33,747 bases of DNA from NCBI RefSeq assembly GCF_037577855.1, contig NZ_JBAKFX010000044.1, positions 1-33,747 on the forward strand, read 5' to 3'. Position numbers and translations under genes: made by a program. The notes under the pieces were generated by a model that did no database searches, was not told where the DNA came from, and was given only the letters and a program-made list of their open reading frames with translations. The DNA comes from Dethiothermospora halolimnae. GTDB taxonomy: Bacteria; Bacillota; Clostridia; Tissierellales; VENL01. Positions 6,922 through 14,733 of this stretch are shown here, piece after piece (position 1 is the first letter of the stretch; each line of letters opens with the position of its first letter).

Positions 6922-7191
6922 GTGGACCATATTAATGCTAAAACAATTTTACCAGACAATTTAGTTTTAGAACTTCAAAAATACATTGAAGGTGGATATT
7001 TATATATTCCATCTAAACCACAGTCAAGGAAAAAGTGGGGAGAGAATTCAGGAAAACGCAATTATATAAAAAAGAGAAATGAACATATAGTTAATAAGTA
7101 TAAAAATGGACATAACATTAACAAACTAGCTAAGGAATTTTTTCTATCGATTGATAGTATTAAGAAAATTGTATATGGTAAAAAATCATAG
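6922..7191 (+). CDS. CD3324 family protein
   Basis: This is an 89-residue protein of a small family common in Clostridia and named after a Clostridioides difficile gene. The match covers the whole length: ILPDNLVLELQKYIEGGYLYIP near the N-terminus, then KWGENSG, then a C-terminal HTH-like segment with INKLAKEFFLSIDSIKKIVYG. The function is not known; the C-terminus suggests DNA binding. The frame is open upstream, but AAGGAG (6908-6913) suits GTG 6922 (8 bases) and overlaps the ATG at 6913, so GTG 6922 is chosen, which also matches the usual family start. A terminator follows directly. Confidence 0.8.
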   Translation: MDHINAKTILPDNLVLELQKYIEGGYLYIPSKPQSRKKWGENSGKRNYIKKRNEHIVNKYKNGHNINKLAKEFFLSIDSIKKIVYGKKS

Positions 7192-7198
7192 ATTTATG

Positions 7199-7230
7199 GC
7201 TGCTACTCTTTTTAGGAGGGCAGCTTTTTT
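7199..7230 (+). terminator. rho-independent terminator
   Basis: GGCTGC (7199-7204) pairs with GCAGC (7220-7224), extended loosely by CTC/GAG, and is followed by TTTTTT. It ends the CD3324-family transcript. Confidence 0.7.
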
Positions 7231-7391
7231 ATATTAATAACTTTAGAATCATTAACTGCTAATCAGCAAATTTTTATTATATGTAAAAAACAATACCGAA
7301 AGTTAAATTCCCTTTTATTCTATTAACAATTAAATTAAGATTAAATATATGAGTATATATTTAGGTAATAGATAAATGGAGGAGGATTAAA

Positions 7392-8666
7392 ATGGATATA
7401 AGAAATAAGATACATGAGTATATGAATGAATACATCAAATTATGGCCCTTTAGTGGGATAGTTACAGTAGTAAAGAGTGGAGAAGTGATATTTAATGAAA
7501 ATTATGGTATGGCAAACATTGAACATAGTGTTCCAATGACAGAAAAGACAAAATTTAGGATATCCTCTTTAACAAAAGCAATTACCTGTATGGGAATAAT
7601 GATTCTTAAAGAAAGAGGGATGCTTGATACTAGTGACGATATAAGAACAATCTTTCATGATTACCCTGAGCTTGACGAAGGAATAACCATTCATCATCTA
7701 ATGACCCATACATCTGGACTTTCTAGTAATTTTTCAGTGGCAGACCCTTATCTTATGCTTGGTAAGCGTCTATGTACCCACGAAGAAGTATTTGATACTT
7801 TTAAAGATATGCCCCTTGAATTCGAACCAGGTAAAGGGTGGAGCTATTGTTATTTTGGATACTATTTACTAGGTGTCATAATTGAAAGAGTTTCAGGTCA
7901 GAGTTTTCGTGAGTTTATTAAGGAGAACATCTTTAAGCCTTTAGAAATGAAGGATAGCGGCCTTGATGAGTATATAGAAATTCTTCCTAACAAGGCAAGT
8001 GGATATTATGCAAGTGATGAAAATTTAATATGTTGTGACATAGACACAAAGAGTACATTTTCAGCAGGAGCTATATATTCAACTGCTGAGGATATGCTAT
8101 TGTGGGATAAAGCTCTATACACTGAAAAGCTTGTATCAAAAAAGACCATGGATGAGATATTCACACCATATAAATACAATTATGGATATGGATGGATTAT
8201 AGACAGAAACTTTAATCGTAAAAGAGCTAGACATAGCGGTGGAGGTAGTTGGGGGAATGGATACAATCATCAATTCCAGAGATACATAGACGATGAGATT
8301 ACTATCCTTGTATTAAGTAATTATGGGTTTTCAAGTTCATTTAATATTAATGAAAACATTGGAAAAATAATATTTAATGAAGAGTATAGTATGCCATCAA
8401 GGCCAGAAGCTTTTGAGCTTGATTTAAACATCTATGATAGTTATACAGGTGTATATGAAGAAAATGGAGCAAAAATAGAAGTAAAAAGGGATAAAGAAAA
8501 CTTATATTTTGTAAAAGAATTTGCAAAGCAAGGCTGTAAGTGGAAAATGCCAATATATCCAATATCAGAAAATAAATTTCATCATATGTGGATAGATCAA
8601 GAATATTCCATTGGGAAGGATGATAGTGGAGAGCTTAGATTTAATGGAATTAAGAAAATTTCTTAA
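7392..8666 (+). CDS. serine hydrolase, beta-lactamase/AmpC-like family
   Basis: The 424-residue protein has a class C beta-lactamase fold over about residues 15-340, then a C-terminal beta-domain (about 345-424) as in related esterases and D-peptidases. The SxxK motif is S59-L-T-K62, the catalytic Tyr is Y152 within SYCYFGYYLLG, and the HxG-type motif is H281-S-G. The Y-x-N motif is altered: Tyr154 replaces the usual Asn. There is no signal peptide or transmembrane segment, so it is likely cytoplasmic, which argues against penicillin resistance and for an esterase or peptidase role. GGAGGAGG precedes ATG 7392. It appears monocistronic. Confidence 0.85.
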   Translation: MDIRNKIHEYMNEYIKLWPFSGIVTVVKSGEVIFNENYGMANIEHSVPMTEKTKFRISSLTKAITCMGIMILKERGMLDTSDDIRTIFHDYPELDEGITIHHLMTHTSGLSSNFSVADPYLMLGKRLCTHEEVFDTFKDMPLEFEPGKGWSYCYFGYYLLGVIIERVSGQSFREFIKENIFKPLEMKDSGLDEYIEILPNKASGYYASDENLICCDIDTKSTFSAGAIYSTAEDMLLWDKALYTEKLVSKKTMDEIFTPYKYNYGYGWIIDRNFNRKRARHSGGGSWGNGYNHQFQRYIDDEITILVLSNYGFSSSFNINENIGKIIFNEEYSMPSRPEAFELDLNIYDSYTGVYEENGAKIEVKRDKENLYFVKEFAKQGCKWKMPIYPISENKFHHMWIDQEYSIGKDDSGELRFNGIKKIS

Positions 8667-8838
8667 AAGTATCATGATGATAAATATTAGACTAGGGTAC
8701 AGTTGAGTTTCTAAGTTAACACTAGTAATATCAATATATACATAGAATTAGCATGTAATATTCTAATGATCATAAGATAAATAATTATATTGTATTTTAT
8801 AATTACAAAACTATATAGAAACTAAAAAAATAGGCATT

Positions 8839-9057
8839 GTGACTAGAATTATGGTATATGTAAAAGAACGGAGGTTAATTAAAACATCAGAAGAAATTAC
8901 AAATGGAAAGAAAATAATAAATGTTGCATTAGATTATGGTTATCAATCCCATAGTGGTTTTACAAAAGCATTTAACAATAAATTTGGATTTTCACCTTCA
9001 CTTTTAAAAGCCTTTAGTTTTCAAATTAGATGTAAAAGTAAAAACTTCTTAAAATAA
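8839..9057 (+). pseudogene. AraC-family regulator remnant (C-terminal HTH only)
   Basis: The 72-codon frame matches only the last part of an AraC DNA-binding domain: YVKERRLIKTSEEITNG, then the second HTH with VALDYGYQSHSGFTKAF and the closing FGFSPSLLKAF. The first HTH and any sensor domain are missing, and no matching sequence is seen upstream in 8667-8838. GTG 8839 has no ribosome site. I read it as a truncated gene; a deliberate single-HTH protein is less likely. Confidence 0.7.
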
Positions 9058-9089
9058 TTATTTATAACATAATGGCATTTATAAAAAGG

Positions 9090-9127
9090 ACTACTCCTAT
9101 CTCTGAAAGGAAAGGGGTAGTTTTTTA
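9090..9127 (+). terminator. rho-independent terminator
   Basis: ACTACTCCT (9090-9098) pairs with AGGGGTAGT (9113-9121) with one G-T, followed by TTTTT. It ends the AraC remnant's transcript. From here to 9363 I see no gene and no clear promoter. Confidence 0.8.
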
Positions 9128-9363
9128 TACTGATTATTACATAATATAGTATAATGGAATAAGTGTAAAAACAACATCTTTTATAAGCTGGAAATATGAT
9201 AAATTGAGTTGTACTCTATATTTTTTCTGATAGATATTTGGTAATTAATCTTTATTCAACTTATAAGCGAATTATCTCAACAGTATAGTTATTGTTTTAA
9301 ATCTCCCTAAGTTATAAAATATAAATATATTATTATTAATAACATGGTGATGGAGTGGTGGAT

Positions 9364-10476
9364 ATGAGTGGTATCAAATTAACAATAGCTAAGCTGCGTA
9401 AAGAGAAGGGAATAACTCAATCTCAATTAGCAGAATATCTAGGTATATCATTTCAGTCAGTAAGCAAATGGGAGAATGGAACAACTATGCCTGATATAAA
9501 TTTATTACCAAAGCTGTCAGAGTATTTTCAAGTATCGGTTGACCAGATCCTTGGGATTAAGCCATTAAGTAATAGAGAGTATAGGTCAAGAAAAACAGAT
9601 AGTGGGGAACATTGGGATGATAAATTAGACTATCTGAAAAAATCAAGGATAGGTTTCTGGAATAACGATTACTTGGAGTTTTTAGTAAGCAAAGTTTGGA
9701 AAATAATTGAGCCTATTGATATTATTGATTTTGGGTGTGGTTATGGTTATCTAGGGATGGTCTTACTTCCGATTTTACCAAAGGGAAGTACATATACTGG
9801 AGTTGATATAAGTGACACTCTTCTTGAGGAAGCAAAATCAATATTCAAGTATAGTAAATATGTAACAAAGTTTATTAAAAGTGATGTTAAGGACTTTAAT
9901 GTTCATGAGAAATACGATATGGCCATTTGTCAGGCCTTTTTAAGACACTTAACTAAACCAAAGGATACTTTAAAGAAAATGGTTGATTCAGTTATAGCTG
10001 GAGGTATGGTAGTTTGTATTGAAGTAAACAGAGAACTGGAAAATGCAGGCTTATATATTAAAGGAACTAAATATAATCCTGCAAATAAGACCACAATAAT
10101 GAAAAAACTATGGAAGACTGAACTTGAGTCTGAGGGAAGAGACTATTTTATTGGTATGAAAATACCTTTCTATATGCAGGAGTATGGTTTAAGGAACATA
10201 GATGTCCGGTTAAATGATAAAGTGAATTTTATTAATCCATATTCTGATAAGTATTTAGTTGAGGCATTTATGAAATCAAACAATTGGAATAAAAAATTAT
10301 CTGATGACCATAAAGAAAATATTATTAAACTTTTTATGAATAGAGGACTATCGAGAGCCGAAGCCGAAGTATATGTAGAATCAGAAGAAGTGATTAGAAA
10401 ATACTTTATAGAGAATTATGATAATGTTTTTGCGATCAAAGCTTTTGGCTTACTAATTTCCTATGGAGTCAAGTGA
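9364..10476 (+). CDS. XRE-type HTH fused to SAM-dependent methyltransferase
   Basis: This is a 370-residue two-domain protein. Residues 1 to about 65 form a Cro/CI-type helix-turn-helix (LRKEKGITQSQLAEYLGIS, FQSVSKWENG), the usual DNA-binding unit of XRE regulators. From about residue 110 comes a class I methyltransferase fold: motif I is IIDFGCGYGYLG, followed by YTGVDIS with the acidic residue that binds the SAM ribose, and a motif IV-like DMAICQAFLRH. The C-terminal 100 residues are helical. It probably regulates genes while methylating a small molecule, but the acceptor cannot be read. Start candidates are GTG 9355, GTG 9358 and ATG 9364; GGAG at 9352-9355 fits ATG 9364 best (8 bases). 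It stands alone. Confidence 0.85.
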   Translation: MSGIKLTIAKLRKEKGITQSQLAEYLGISFQSVSKWENGTTMPDINLLPKLSEYFQVSVDQILGIKPLSNREYRSRKTDSGEHWDDKLDYLKKSRIGFWNNDYLEFLVSKVWKIIEPIDIIDFGCGYGYLGMVLLPILPKGSTYTGVDISDTLLEEAKSIFKYSKYVTKFIKSDVKDFNVHEKYDMAICQAFLRHLTKPKDTLKKMVDSVIAGGMVVCIEVNRELENAGLYIKGTKYNPANKTTIMKKLWKTELESEGRDYFIGMKIPFYMQEYGLRNIDVRLNDKVNFINPYSDKYLVEAFMKSNNWNKKLSDDHKENIIKLFMNRGLSRAEAEVYVESEEVIRKYFIENYDNVFAIKAFGLLISYGVK

Positions 10477-10492
10477 TAATAATGCATAAGTT

Positions 10493-10542
10493 CACTTCAT
10501 ACAATATAGGATATAAGTCTACTAATCACTGGAAATGAAGTG
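10493..10542. repeat. inverted repeat after the HTH-methyltransferase gene
   Basis: CACTTCAT (10493-10500) and ATGAAGTG (10535-10542) are perfect arms around a 34-base loop. No poly-T follows, so it is not a clear terminator. It could act in the leader of the phospholipase C-like gene at 10621. Confidence 0.3.
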
Positions 10543-10620
10543 TGGATAATCGTATTATAAATAGAAACATACAAATTGATAAAAGGGTTTAAAAATGTTC
10601 TGTAGGGGGATGAAAAATTA

Positions 10621-11373
10621 ATGGCAAATTGGATTACACATTTGAGAATTGTAGATAATTTATTTAAAAAGGGCATAGATTTAGATGAAAAAGGATTTGT
10701 GATTGGTAATGTTGCACCAGATTGCAATGTTGAGAATGAAGATTGGACTAAATTTACACCATCAAGGGAAGTCACCCATTGGATGAAGAAGAAGAGGGAT
10801 AAACTATCTGCTGATTATGAAGGGTTTTATAATAAATATATTGAAGGCTTACAATTTGATTCATGTGAAAAGATATCTTTTCTTTTAGGATATTATTCTC
10901 ATCTTATTACCGATGTTCAATTTCAGAAATTTGTTAGGGATGATGAACGAGTTAAAAATATCTTTTGTAGAGTTAAAAATAGAGAAAGTCTATATGAAAG
11001 AGTAAAGGGGTATCCAGAGAATTTTGACACATTGAAAGAGGTATTTGGTAAGCAGAATATTCTTACAGATATTCACACCCAAGAATACAATTATTTAAAG
11101 AACAATCCCAAATCAAAATATAATACTATACTAAAAAAGGTAAAAGAGTTTCCTGATTATCTTGATTATTTTCCTAAAGGGGCAATAATAAGAAAAATCG
11201 GTATTATGACAGAAGGGTTCAAATTAGAAGAAAAAAGAAAAGAGTTTATATTTTTTACAGAAAAAGAACTAAATCACTTTGTCGATGGAACTAGCAATCT
11301 AATCTATGAATTAATTAGTAATCTTAAGTTGATAAAGAATAATAGAGTTGTTAAGGTGGGGAAATATGAGTAA
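10621..11373 (+). CDS. zinc-dependent phospholipase C-like protein
   Basis: This 250-residue protein belongs to the Zn-dependent phospholipase C-like family. The N-terminus ANWITHLRIVDNL followed by GFVIGNVAPDCNV and then REVTHW is diagnostic. Histidines and aspartates in these segments and in YYSHLITDVQF are the likely metal ligands. There is no signal peptide, unlike secreted clostridial alpha-toxins, so it is probably a cytoplasmic hydrolase of unknown substrate. AGGGGGAT lies about 11 bases before ATG 10621. Its stop codon overlaps the next gene by 8 bases, so the two are translationally coupled. Confidence 0.85.
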   Translation: MANWITHLRIVDNLFKKGIDLDEKGFVIGNVAPDCNVENEDWTKFTPSREVTHWMKKKRDKLSADYEGFYNKYIEGLQFDSCEKISFLLGYYSHLITDVQFQKFVRDDERVKNIFCRVKNRESLYERVKGYPENFDTLKEVFGKQNILTDIHTQEYNYLKNNPKSKYNTILKKVKEFPDYLDYFPKGAIIRKIGIMTEGFKLEEKRKEFIFFTEKELNHFVDGTSNLIYELISNLKLIKNNRVVKVGKYE

Positions 11374-12334
11374 TAAAAATTCTAGACTATATAATTATAT
11401 AGATATAGATGTAACAACAGCACAAAAATTATTAGCAGAATATGACAAAAGTATTGAAATAGATAAGTTAGAGCTTATACCCCAAGGAATGAGTACAAGC
11501 AATTACATAGTATATACAAAGGATTCACAAATAAAATATTTACTTAAGATTTATCCCGAAAGTGGTGGTAACAGTCAAATAGAAGTATCGTCATACAGAT
11601 ATGCAAAGGAATATATTAATGTACCTAATATATATTTTTTTGATGATAGAAAAACTGTTTATAATAGAGCATATGTAATAATGGACTATATTGATGGTAT
11701 TACTTTAAAAAAATATATTATTAAGAACAAAAAATTTCCTAAAGATATAGTCTATGATATAGCCAGCAGTCTAGCCTCTTTACATAATCGTGAATATGAA
11801 AGCAGAGGATTATTAAATAAAAATTTAAATATACAAGAGATTTTGCCTCCTATAAAAACATTATATAAAAAGAATTTAAATAGTTTTGCGGGTGACCATA
11901 TTAATAGTGAAATAAAGAAAGATATTTTGGATTTCATTGAAGAAAATCAAGATATGTTAAAAAAAATGGACTCACAATTTGTTTATTCCCATGGAGATTT
12001 TCATCCATCTAATATTTTAATAGATAATTCAGATACTCCATGGTTTATAGATTTTGAATATAGTTTATCATCATCTAGGTATTTGGACATTGGTAAGTTT
12101 TTTAGAGATAGACCTGCTATAGATAAATATAGGACACAAGATGTATATGATAACTTCTTTAAGGGATATAATTCATCGGCAAAACAACCTTTATCTAGCG
12201 ACTGGATAAAACTCGCAAGACTTATAGATATAGTTGCTATGCTAGGATTAATAAATAAGAAGAAGGTTCCTGATAAATGGGTTAAAGAAATTGAAGAATC
12301 AATAATAAAAACCATGGGGATATTAAAAGATTAA
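11366..12334 (+). CDS. aminoglycoside phosphotransferase (APH)-like kinase
   Basis: The 322-residue protein has the eukaryote-like kinase fold of the APH family. Clear marks are the hinge region YVIMDYIDG, the catalytic loop H209-G-D211 with Asn216 in HGDFHPSNIL, and the metal-binding D229 in FIDFE. It would pass the ATP gamma-phosphate to a small hydroxylated molecule; relatives include drug kinases, choline and homoserine kinases, so resistance should not be assumed. The frame is open slightly upstream, but AAGGTGGGG before ATG 11366 is the better start. It overlaps the preceding gene by 8 bases, and the next gene starts 40 bases on. Confidence 0.85.
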   Translation: MSNKNSRLYNYIDIDVTTAQKLLAEYDKSIEIDKLELIPQGMSTSNYIVYTKDSQIKYLLKIYPESGGNSQIEVSSYRYAKEYINVPNIYFFDDRKTVYNRAYVIMDYIDGITLKKYIIKNKKFPKDIVYDIASSLASLHNREYESRGLLNKNLNIQEILPPIKTLYKKNLNSFAGDHINSEIKKDILDFIEENQDMLKKMDSQFVYSHGDFHPSNILIDNSDTPWFIDFEYSLSSSRYLDIGKFFRDRPAIDKYRTQDVYDNFFKGYNSSAKQPLSSDWIKLARLIDIVAMLGLINKKKVPDKWVKEIEESIIKTMGILKD

Positions 12335-12374
12335 ATAAAGTAGAAATTTATTACTCTGGAAGGAGAAATAATAG

Positions 12375-12878
12375 ATGGATAAACAGACAAAATTAATAAT
12401 ACTAAGAGGTAATTCAGGAAGTGGCAAAACTACAACAGCCAAGGCATTACAGAAAAAAATTGGACACGGTACAATGCTAATTTCTCAAGATGTTGTTAGA
12501 AGAGAAATGTTATATGTGAAAGATGGTCCCGATACAGAAGCAAGTCAATTATTAAATGAACTTGTATTATATGGGAAAAAACATTGTAATATCATAATTT
12601 TAGAAGGTATTTTAAATTCAAAGTGGTATAGAAGACTATTTGAGAATTTAAATCATGAATTTGATAATCAAATTTTTGCATATTACTTCGATATACCCTT
12701 TGACGAAACATTAAATCGCCATAAACAGAAATCTAATGCACATGAATTTGGAGAAAAAGAAATGAGAAAATGGTGGAATGAAAAAGATTTATTAGGTATC
12801 ATTCCTGAAGTATGTATATATAAAGAATCGAGTTTAGATGAAATAATAGATATTATTTATCAGGATATTATAAAGTGA
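12375..12878 (+). CDS. P-loop kinase of the AAA_33/zeta-like type
   Basis: The 167-residue protein opens with a Walker A loop GNSGSGKTT (12-20) and has ISQDVVRREML around 36-46, a typical substrate-binding acid-Arg segment, and IIILEGIL as the Walker B-like strand. This fits the small kinase group near chloramphenicol phosphotransferase, uridine kinase-like and zeta-toxin-like proteins; the phosphoryl acceptor is unknown. GGAAGGAG precedes ATG 12375. It follows the APH-like kinase by 40 bases and comes before DUF5713, so the run probably forms one operon. No antitoxin-like gene adjoins it, so I do not call it a toxin. Confidence 0.8.
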   Translation: MDKQTKLIILRGNSGSGKTTTAKALQKKIGHGTMLISQDVVRREMLYVKDGPDTEASQLLNELVLYGKKHCNIIILEGILNSKWYRRLFENLNHEFDNQIFAYYFDIPFDETLNRHKQKSNAHEFGEKEMRKWWNEKDLLGIIPEVCIYKESSLDEIIDIIYQDIIK

Positions 12879-12901
12879 AAATTTTGATTGGAGGGATGTA
12901 T

Positions 12902-13207
12902 ATGAAATTATTACAGGATATGTACAAGGATAATTATTTTCCAAATTATTTGGTGGATAAAATTAAGGGAGAAATTGATAAGTTAATTAAGTTCTGTGAA
13001 AAAGGAAATTATAATTTAGAGGGGATACAGGATGAGTTAGATAAAAGAATTCTAGCCATTAATGATCTAGAAGAAGAGTTTAATGAAAATGGAAGTGAGT
13101 TAGAAACGGTGGCAAGGGAATCTATAGCAGATACTATATATTTAGTATTAAAAAAATATAAAATAAATATAGATATAGAGACTGCTATAAGAAAAAGAAT
13201 TTGGTAA
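12902..13207 (+). CDS. DUF5713 family protein
   Basis: This 101-residue protein matches the DUF5713 pattern along its length: LLQDMYKDNYFPNYLVDKIKG at the start, INDLEEEFNENGSELETVARE in the middle and a final RKRIW. It is acidic, all-helical and soluble; no biochemical role is known. The frame is open to 12875, but GGAGG (12890-12894) sits before ATG 12902, which is also where family members begin. It is the last gene of the run that starts at 10621. Confidence 0.8.
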   Translation: MKLLQDMYKDNYFPNYLVDKIKGEIDKLIKFCEKGNYNLEGIQDELDKRILAINDLEEEFNENGSELETVARESIADTIYLVLKKYKINIDIETAIRKRIW

Positions 13208-13245
13208 AGGCAAAATAGTTTGATAAAAAACTAAAAAATTGGGCT

Positions 13246-13299
13246 CAATAAGTTAGGGATTTTAAATAACAATAGAGTTTTTAATTTTCTAACTTGTTG
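13246..13299. repeat. inverted repeat between DUF5713 and MarR genes
   Basis: CAATAAGTTAG (13246-13256) and CTAACTTGTTG (13289-13299) pair over 11 bp with one G-T. It may end the upstream operon imperfectly, or be a regulator site. Confidence 0.4.
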
Positions 13300-13309
13300 G
13301 TTTAGGCAA

Positions 13310-13342
13310 ATAGTTGACTTGTCAACTATATTGAATTATACT
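13310..13342 (+). promoter_or_regulatory. marR-type promoter with overlapping operator palindrome
   Basis: TTGACT (13314-13319), a 17-base spacer and TATACT (13337-13342) form a near-consensus promoter. ATAGTTGAC-TT-GTCAACTAT (13310-13329), two perfect 9-base arms, lies over the -35 box. That is the usual size and place for MarR autorepression, 31 bases upstream of the MarR gene. Confidence 0.8.
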
Positions 13343-13360
13343 TTAAATAGGTGATTAAAT

Positions 13361-13810
13361 ATGGAAAATGTATATGAAGAACTAGGAAGGTGGATCTCTA
13401 TTTTATATAGGAGGTTTCAAGTCTATATTAATAATGAGTTAAAGGATTTAGATATAACATCTTCAGAATATATCTTTTTAATAAAACTTTATGAAAATGG
13501 TGAATTAAATCAAGAAGAATTATCATCCATTTATTATATTGATAAAGGGGCTACAGCTAGAAGCTTAAAAAGACTTGAAAAAAAAGGTTATATAAAGAGG
13601 TTTAAGGACAAACATGATAAAAGATCATATAAACTTGCCTTAACAGAAAAGGCTTTGTTAGTAAAAACAAGAATATATAAAACTTTAGAATCTTGGGATA
13701 AAACTATATCTGTTGATATAACCACTGAAGAACTTAAAAAAATATCATCAACATTAAAAAAAATGTCATTAAGGGCATTGGAGGAGACTAATAATATTAA
13801 TAAAACTTAG
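13361..13810 (+). CDS. MarR-family transcriptional regulator
   Basis: The 149-residue protein is a full-length MarR repressor: helical dimerization ends around a winged helix, with ELNQEELSSIYYIDKGATARSLKRLEKKGYIKR as recognition helix region and KDKHDKRSYKLALTEK as the wing. Such dimers usually leave DNA when they bind a phenolic or other small ligand, or when oxidised; no cysteine is present in the protein, so redox sensing is unlikely. AGGTGA precedes ATG 13361. The operator over its own promoter indicates autoregulation. The DUF2798 membrane gene 71 bases downstream is its likely target. Confidence 0.9.
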   Translation: MENVYEELGRWISILYRRFQVYINNELKDLDITSSEYIFLIKLYENGELNQEELSSIYYIDKGATARSLKRLEKKGYIKRFKDKHDKRSYKLALTEKALLVKTRIYKTLESWDKTISVDITTEELKKISSTLKKMSLRALEETNNINKT

Positions 13811-13881
13811 TTGGTTATATTATTTTAGTATTTTTCATTAGAGGAAAAATTTAAATTGAAGTTTGTAAGGGGGGATGTTAT

Positions 13882-14127
13882 ATGAAAATTAATAAAAAGT
13901 ATAAGGGAATTCTATTCTCATGTATAGCTGCAGTATTAATATCTGTTCCAATTGCTTTTTTTATGGTAATAATAAATGTAGGTTTTACTAAAGATTTTTT
14001 TAAAGCATTTATTAACTCCTCATTGGTTGGAATCGCTATATCCATTCCTTTAGCCAATGTAGCTATTCCTTTAACTGAAAAAATTGTTGGGAAACTAATA
14101 GAGAATGAGGAAAAAATAAAGAGCTAA
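13882..14127 (+). CDS. DUF2798 family membrane protein
   Basis: The 81-residue protein has two transmembrane helices (about 9-32 and 42-66) joined by a short loop, the normal layout of DUF2798 proteins. Their role is unknown; they often sit beside MarR or TetR regulators. AGGGGGGAT precedes ATG 13882. It probably shares the MarR promoter at 13314. The repeat copy at 14228 has a stem followed by a T run and could serve as its terminator. Confidence 0.8.
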   Translation: MKINKKYKGILFSCIAAVLISVPIAFFMVIINVGFTKDFFKAFINSSLVGIAISIPLANVAIPLTEKIVGKLIENEEKIKS

Positions 14128-14227
14128 GGGATCATGTTGACCAAAGGAGTTCTAGTGGACTATTATAAGTGAAGGCAGACATTGTTGGATAATACTTTAT
14201 AAAATAAAATTTAATTAGCTAGAGTGT

Positions 14228-14287
14228 AAAAAAATCGCTATTATTTATGATATGGTAAACTGTATTATAAGTAATAGCGGTTTTTTT
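14228..14287. repeat. dispersed stem-loop repeat, copy 4 (also a possible terminator)
   Basis: AAAAAAATCGCTATTA (14228-14243) pairs with TAATAGCGGTTTTTTT (14272-14287) with a single G-T, the best stem of the family. The apex TATGGTAAACTGTA (14251-14264) matches the TATGGTGAACCGTA core of the other copies. The A-run and T-run flanks mean it can end transcription from both directions. Confidence 0.75.
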
Positions 14288-14644
14288 GATATATATTTTT
14301 GTGTACAACCCATCAGATTATAATGCTTTTATTAGGATTAGAACATATTTTTAACCATTTTAAATCATTTTGCAATATATAAATTCTAATTAATTTTACT
14401 CCATTTCAAACCTTTTCTTATTTTTTACATGGTTAAAGTTTTATTATTCTTTCTTTAATATTTGAAAATTTTACATAACAAAAGAACAGCTGTTTTTTCT
14501 ACTTTTAATGGAAAATTGAGGTATTAAAACTTATCATTTATTTTTGTGTGGTAAAACATATGGTTTTTTAAATATTTGGAAGTAGGGCTTTGATATATGA
14601 TTAAATTAGTACTGGTATAAATTGATAAAATTGTTAAACAACTA
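14288..14644. other. AT-rich gap upstream of the BlaI-type gene
   Basis: About 360 bases with stops in all frames and no recognisable gene remnant or convincing structure. Confidence 0.4.
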
Positions 14645-14708
14645 TTGACAATTGTGGTTTATTACAGTAAACTATAATGCAAGAAAGGTTTATTGGAATA
14701 AACCACAA
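14645..14708 (+). promoter_or_regulatory. promoter and two operator-like palindromes for the BlaI-type gene
   Basis: TTGACA (14645-14650), 17 bases and TAAACT (14668-14673) form the promoter. One palindrome, GTTTA..TAAAC (14657-14672), covers the spacer and -10 box. A second, GGTTTATT-GG-AATAAACC (14687-14704), lies in the leader. The outer words TTGTGGTTTATT (14652-14663) and AATAAACCACAA (14697-14708) are also exact inverted copies. Two dyads are what BlaI/MecI dimers usually bind at their own promoter. Confidence 0.7.
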
Positions 14709-14733
14709 CAAAAATTAATAGGGAGGGATTATA

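Noticed and set aside
12375..12878. Zeta-type toxin of a toxin-antitoxin pair
   Set aside because: It has the P-loop kinase fold, but no epsilon-like antitoxin adjoins it; its neighbours are an APH-like kinase and DUF5713.
13246..13299. Terminator after the DUF5713 gene
   Set aside because: The 11-bp stem has a 32-base loop and no T run after it, so I list it only as an inverted repeat.
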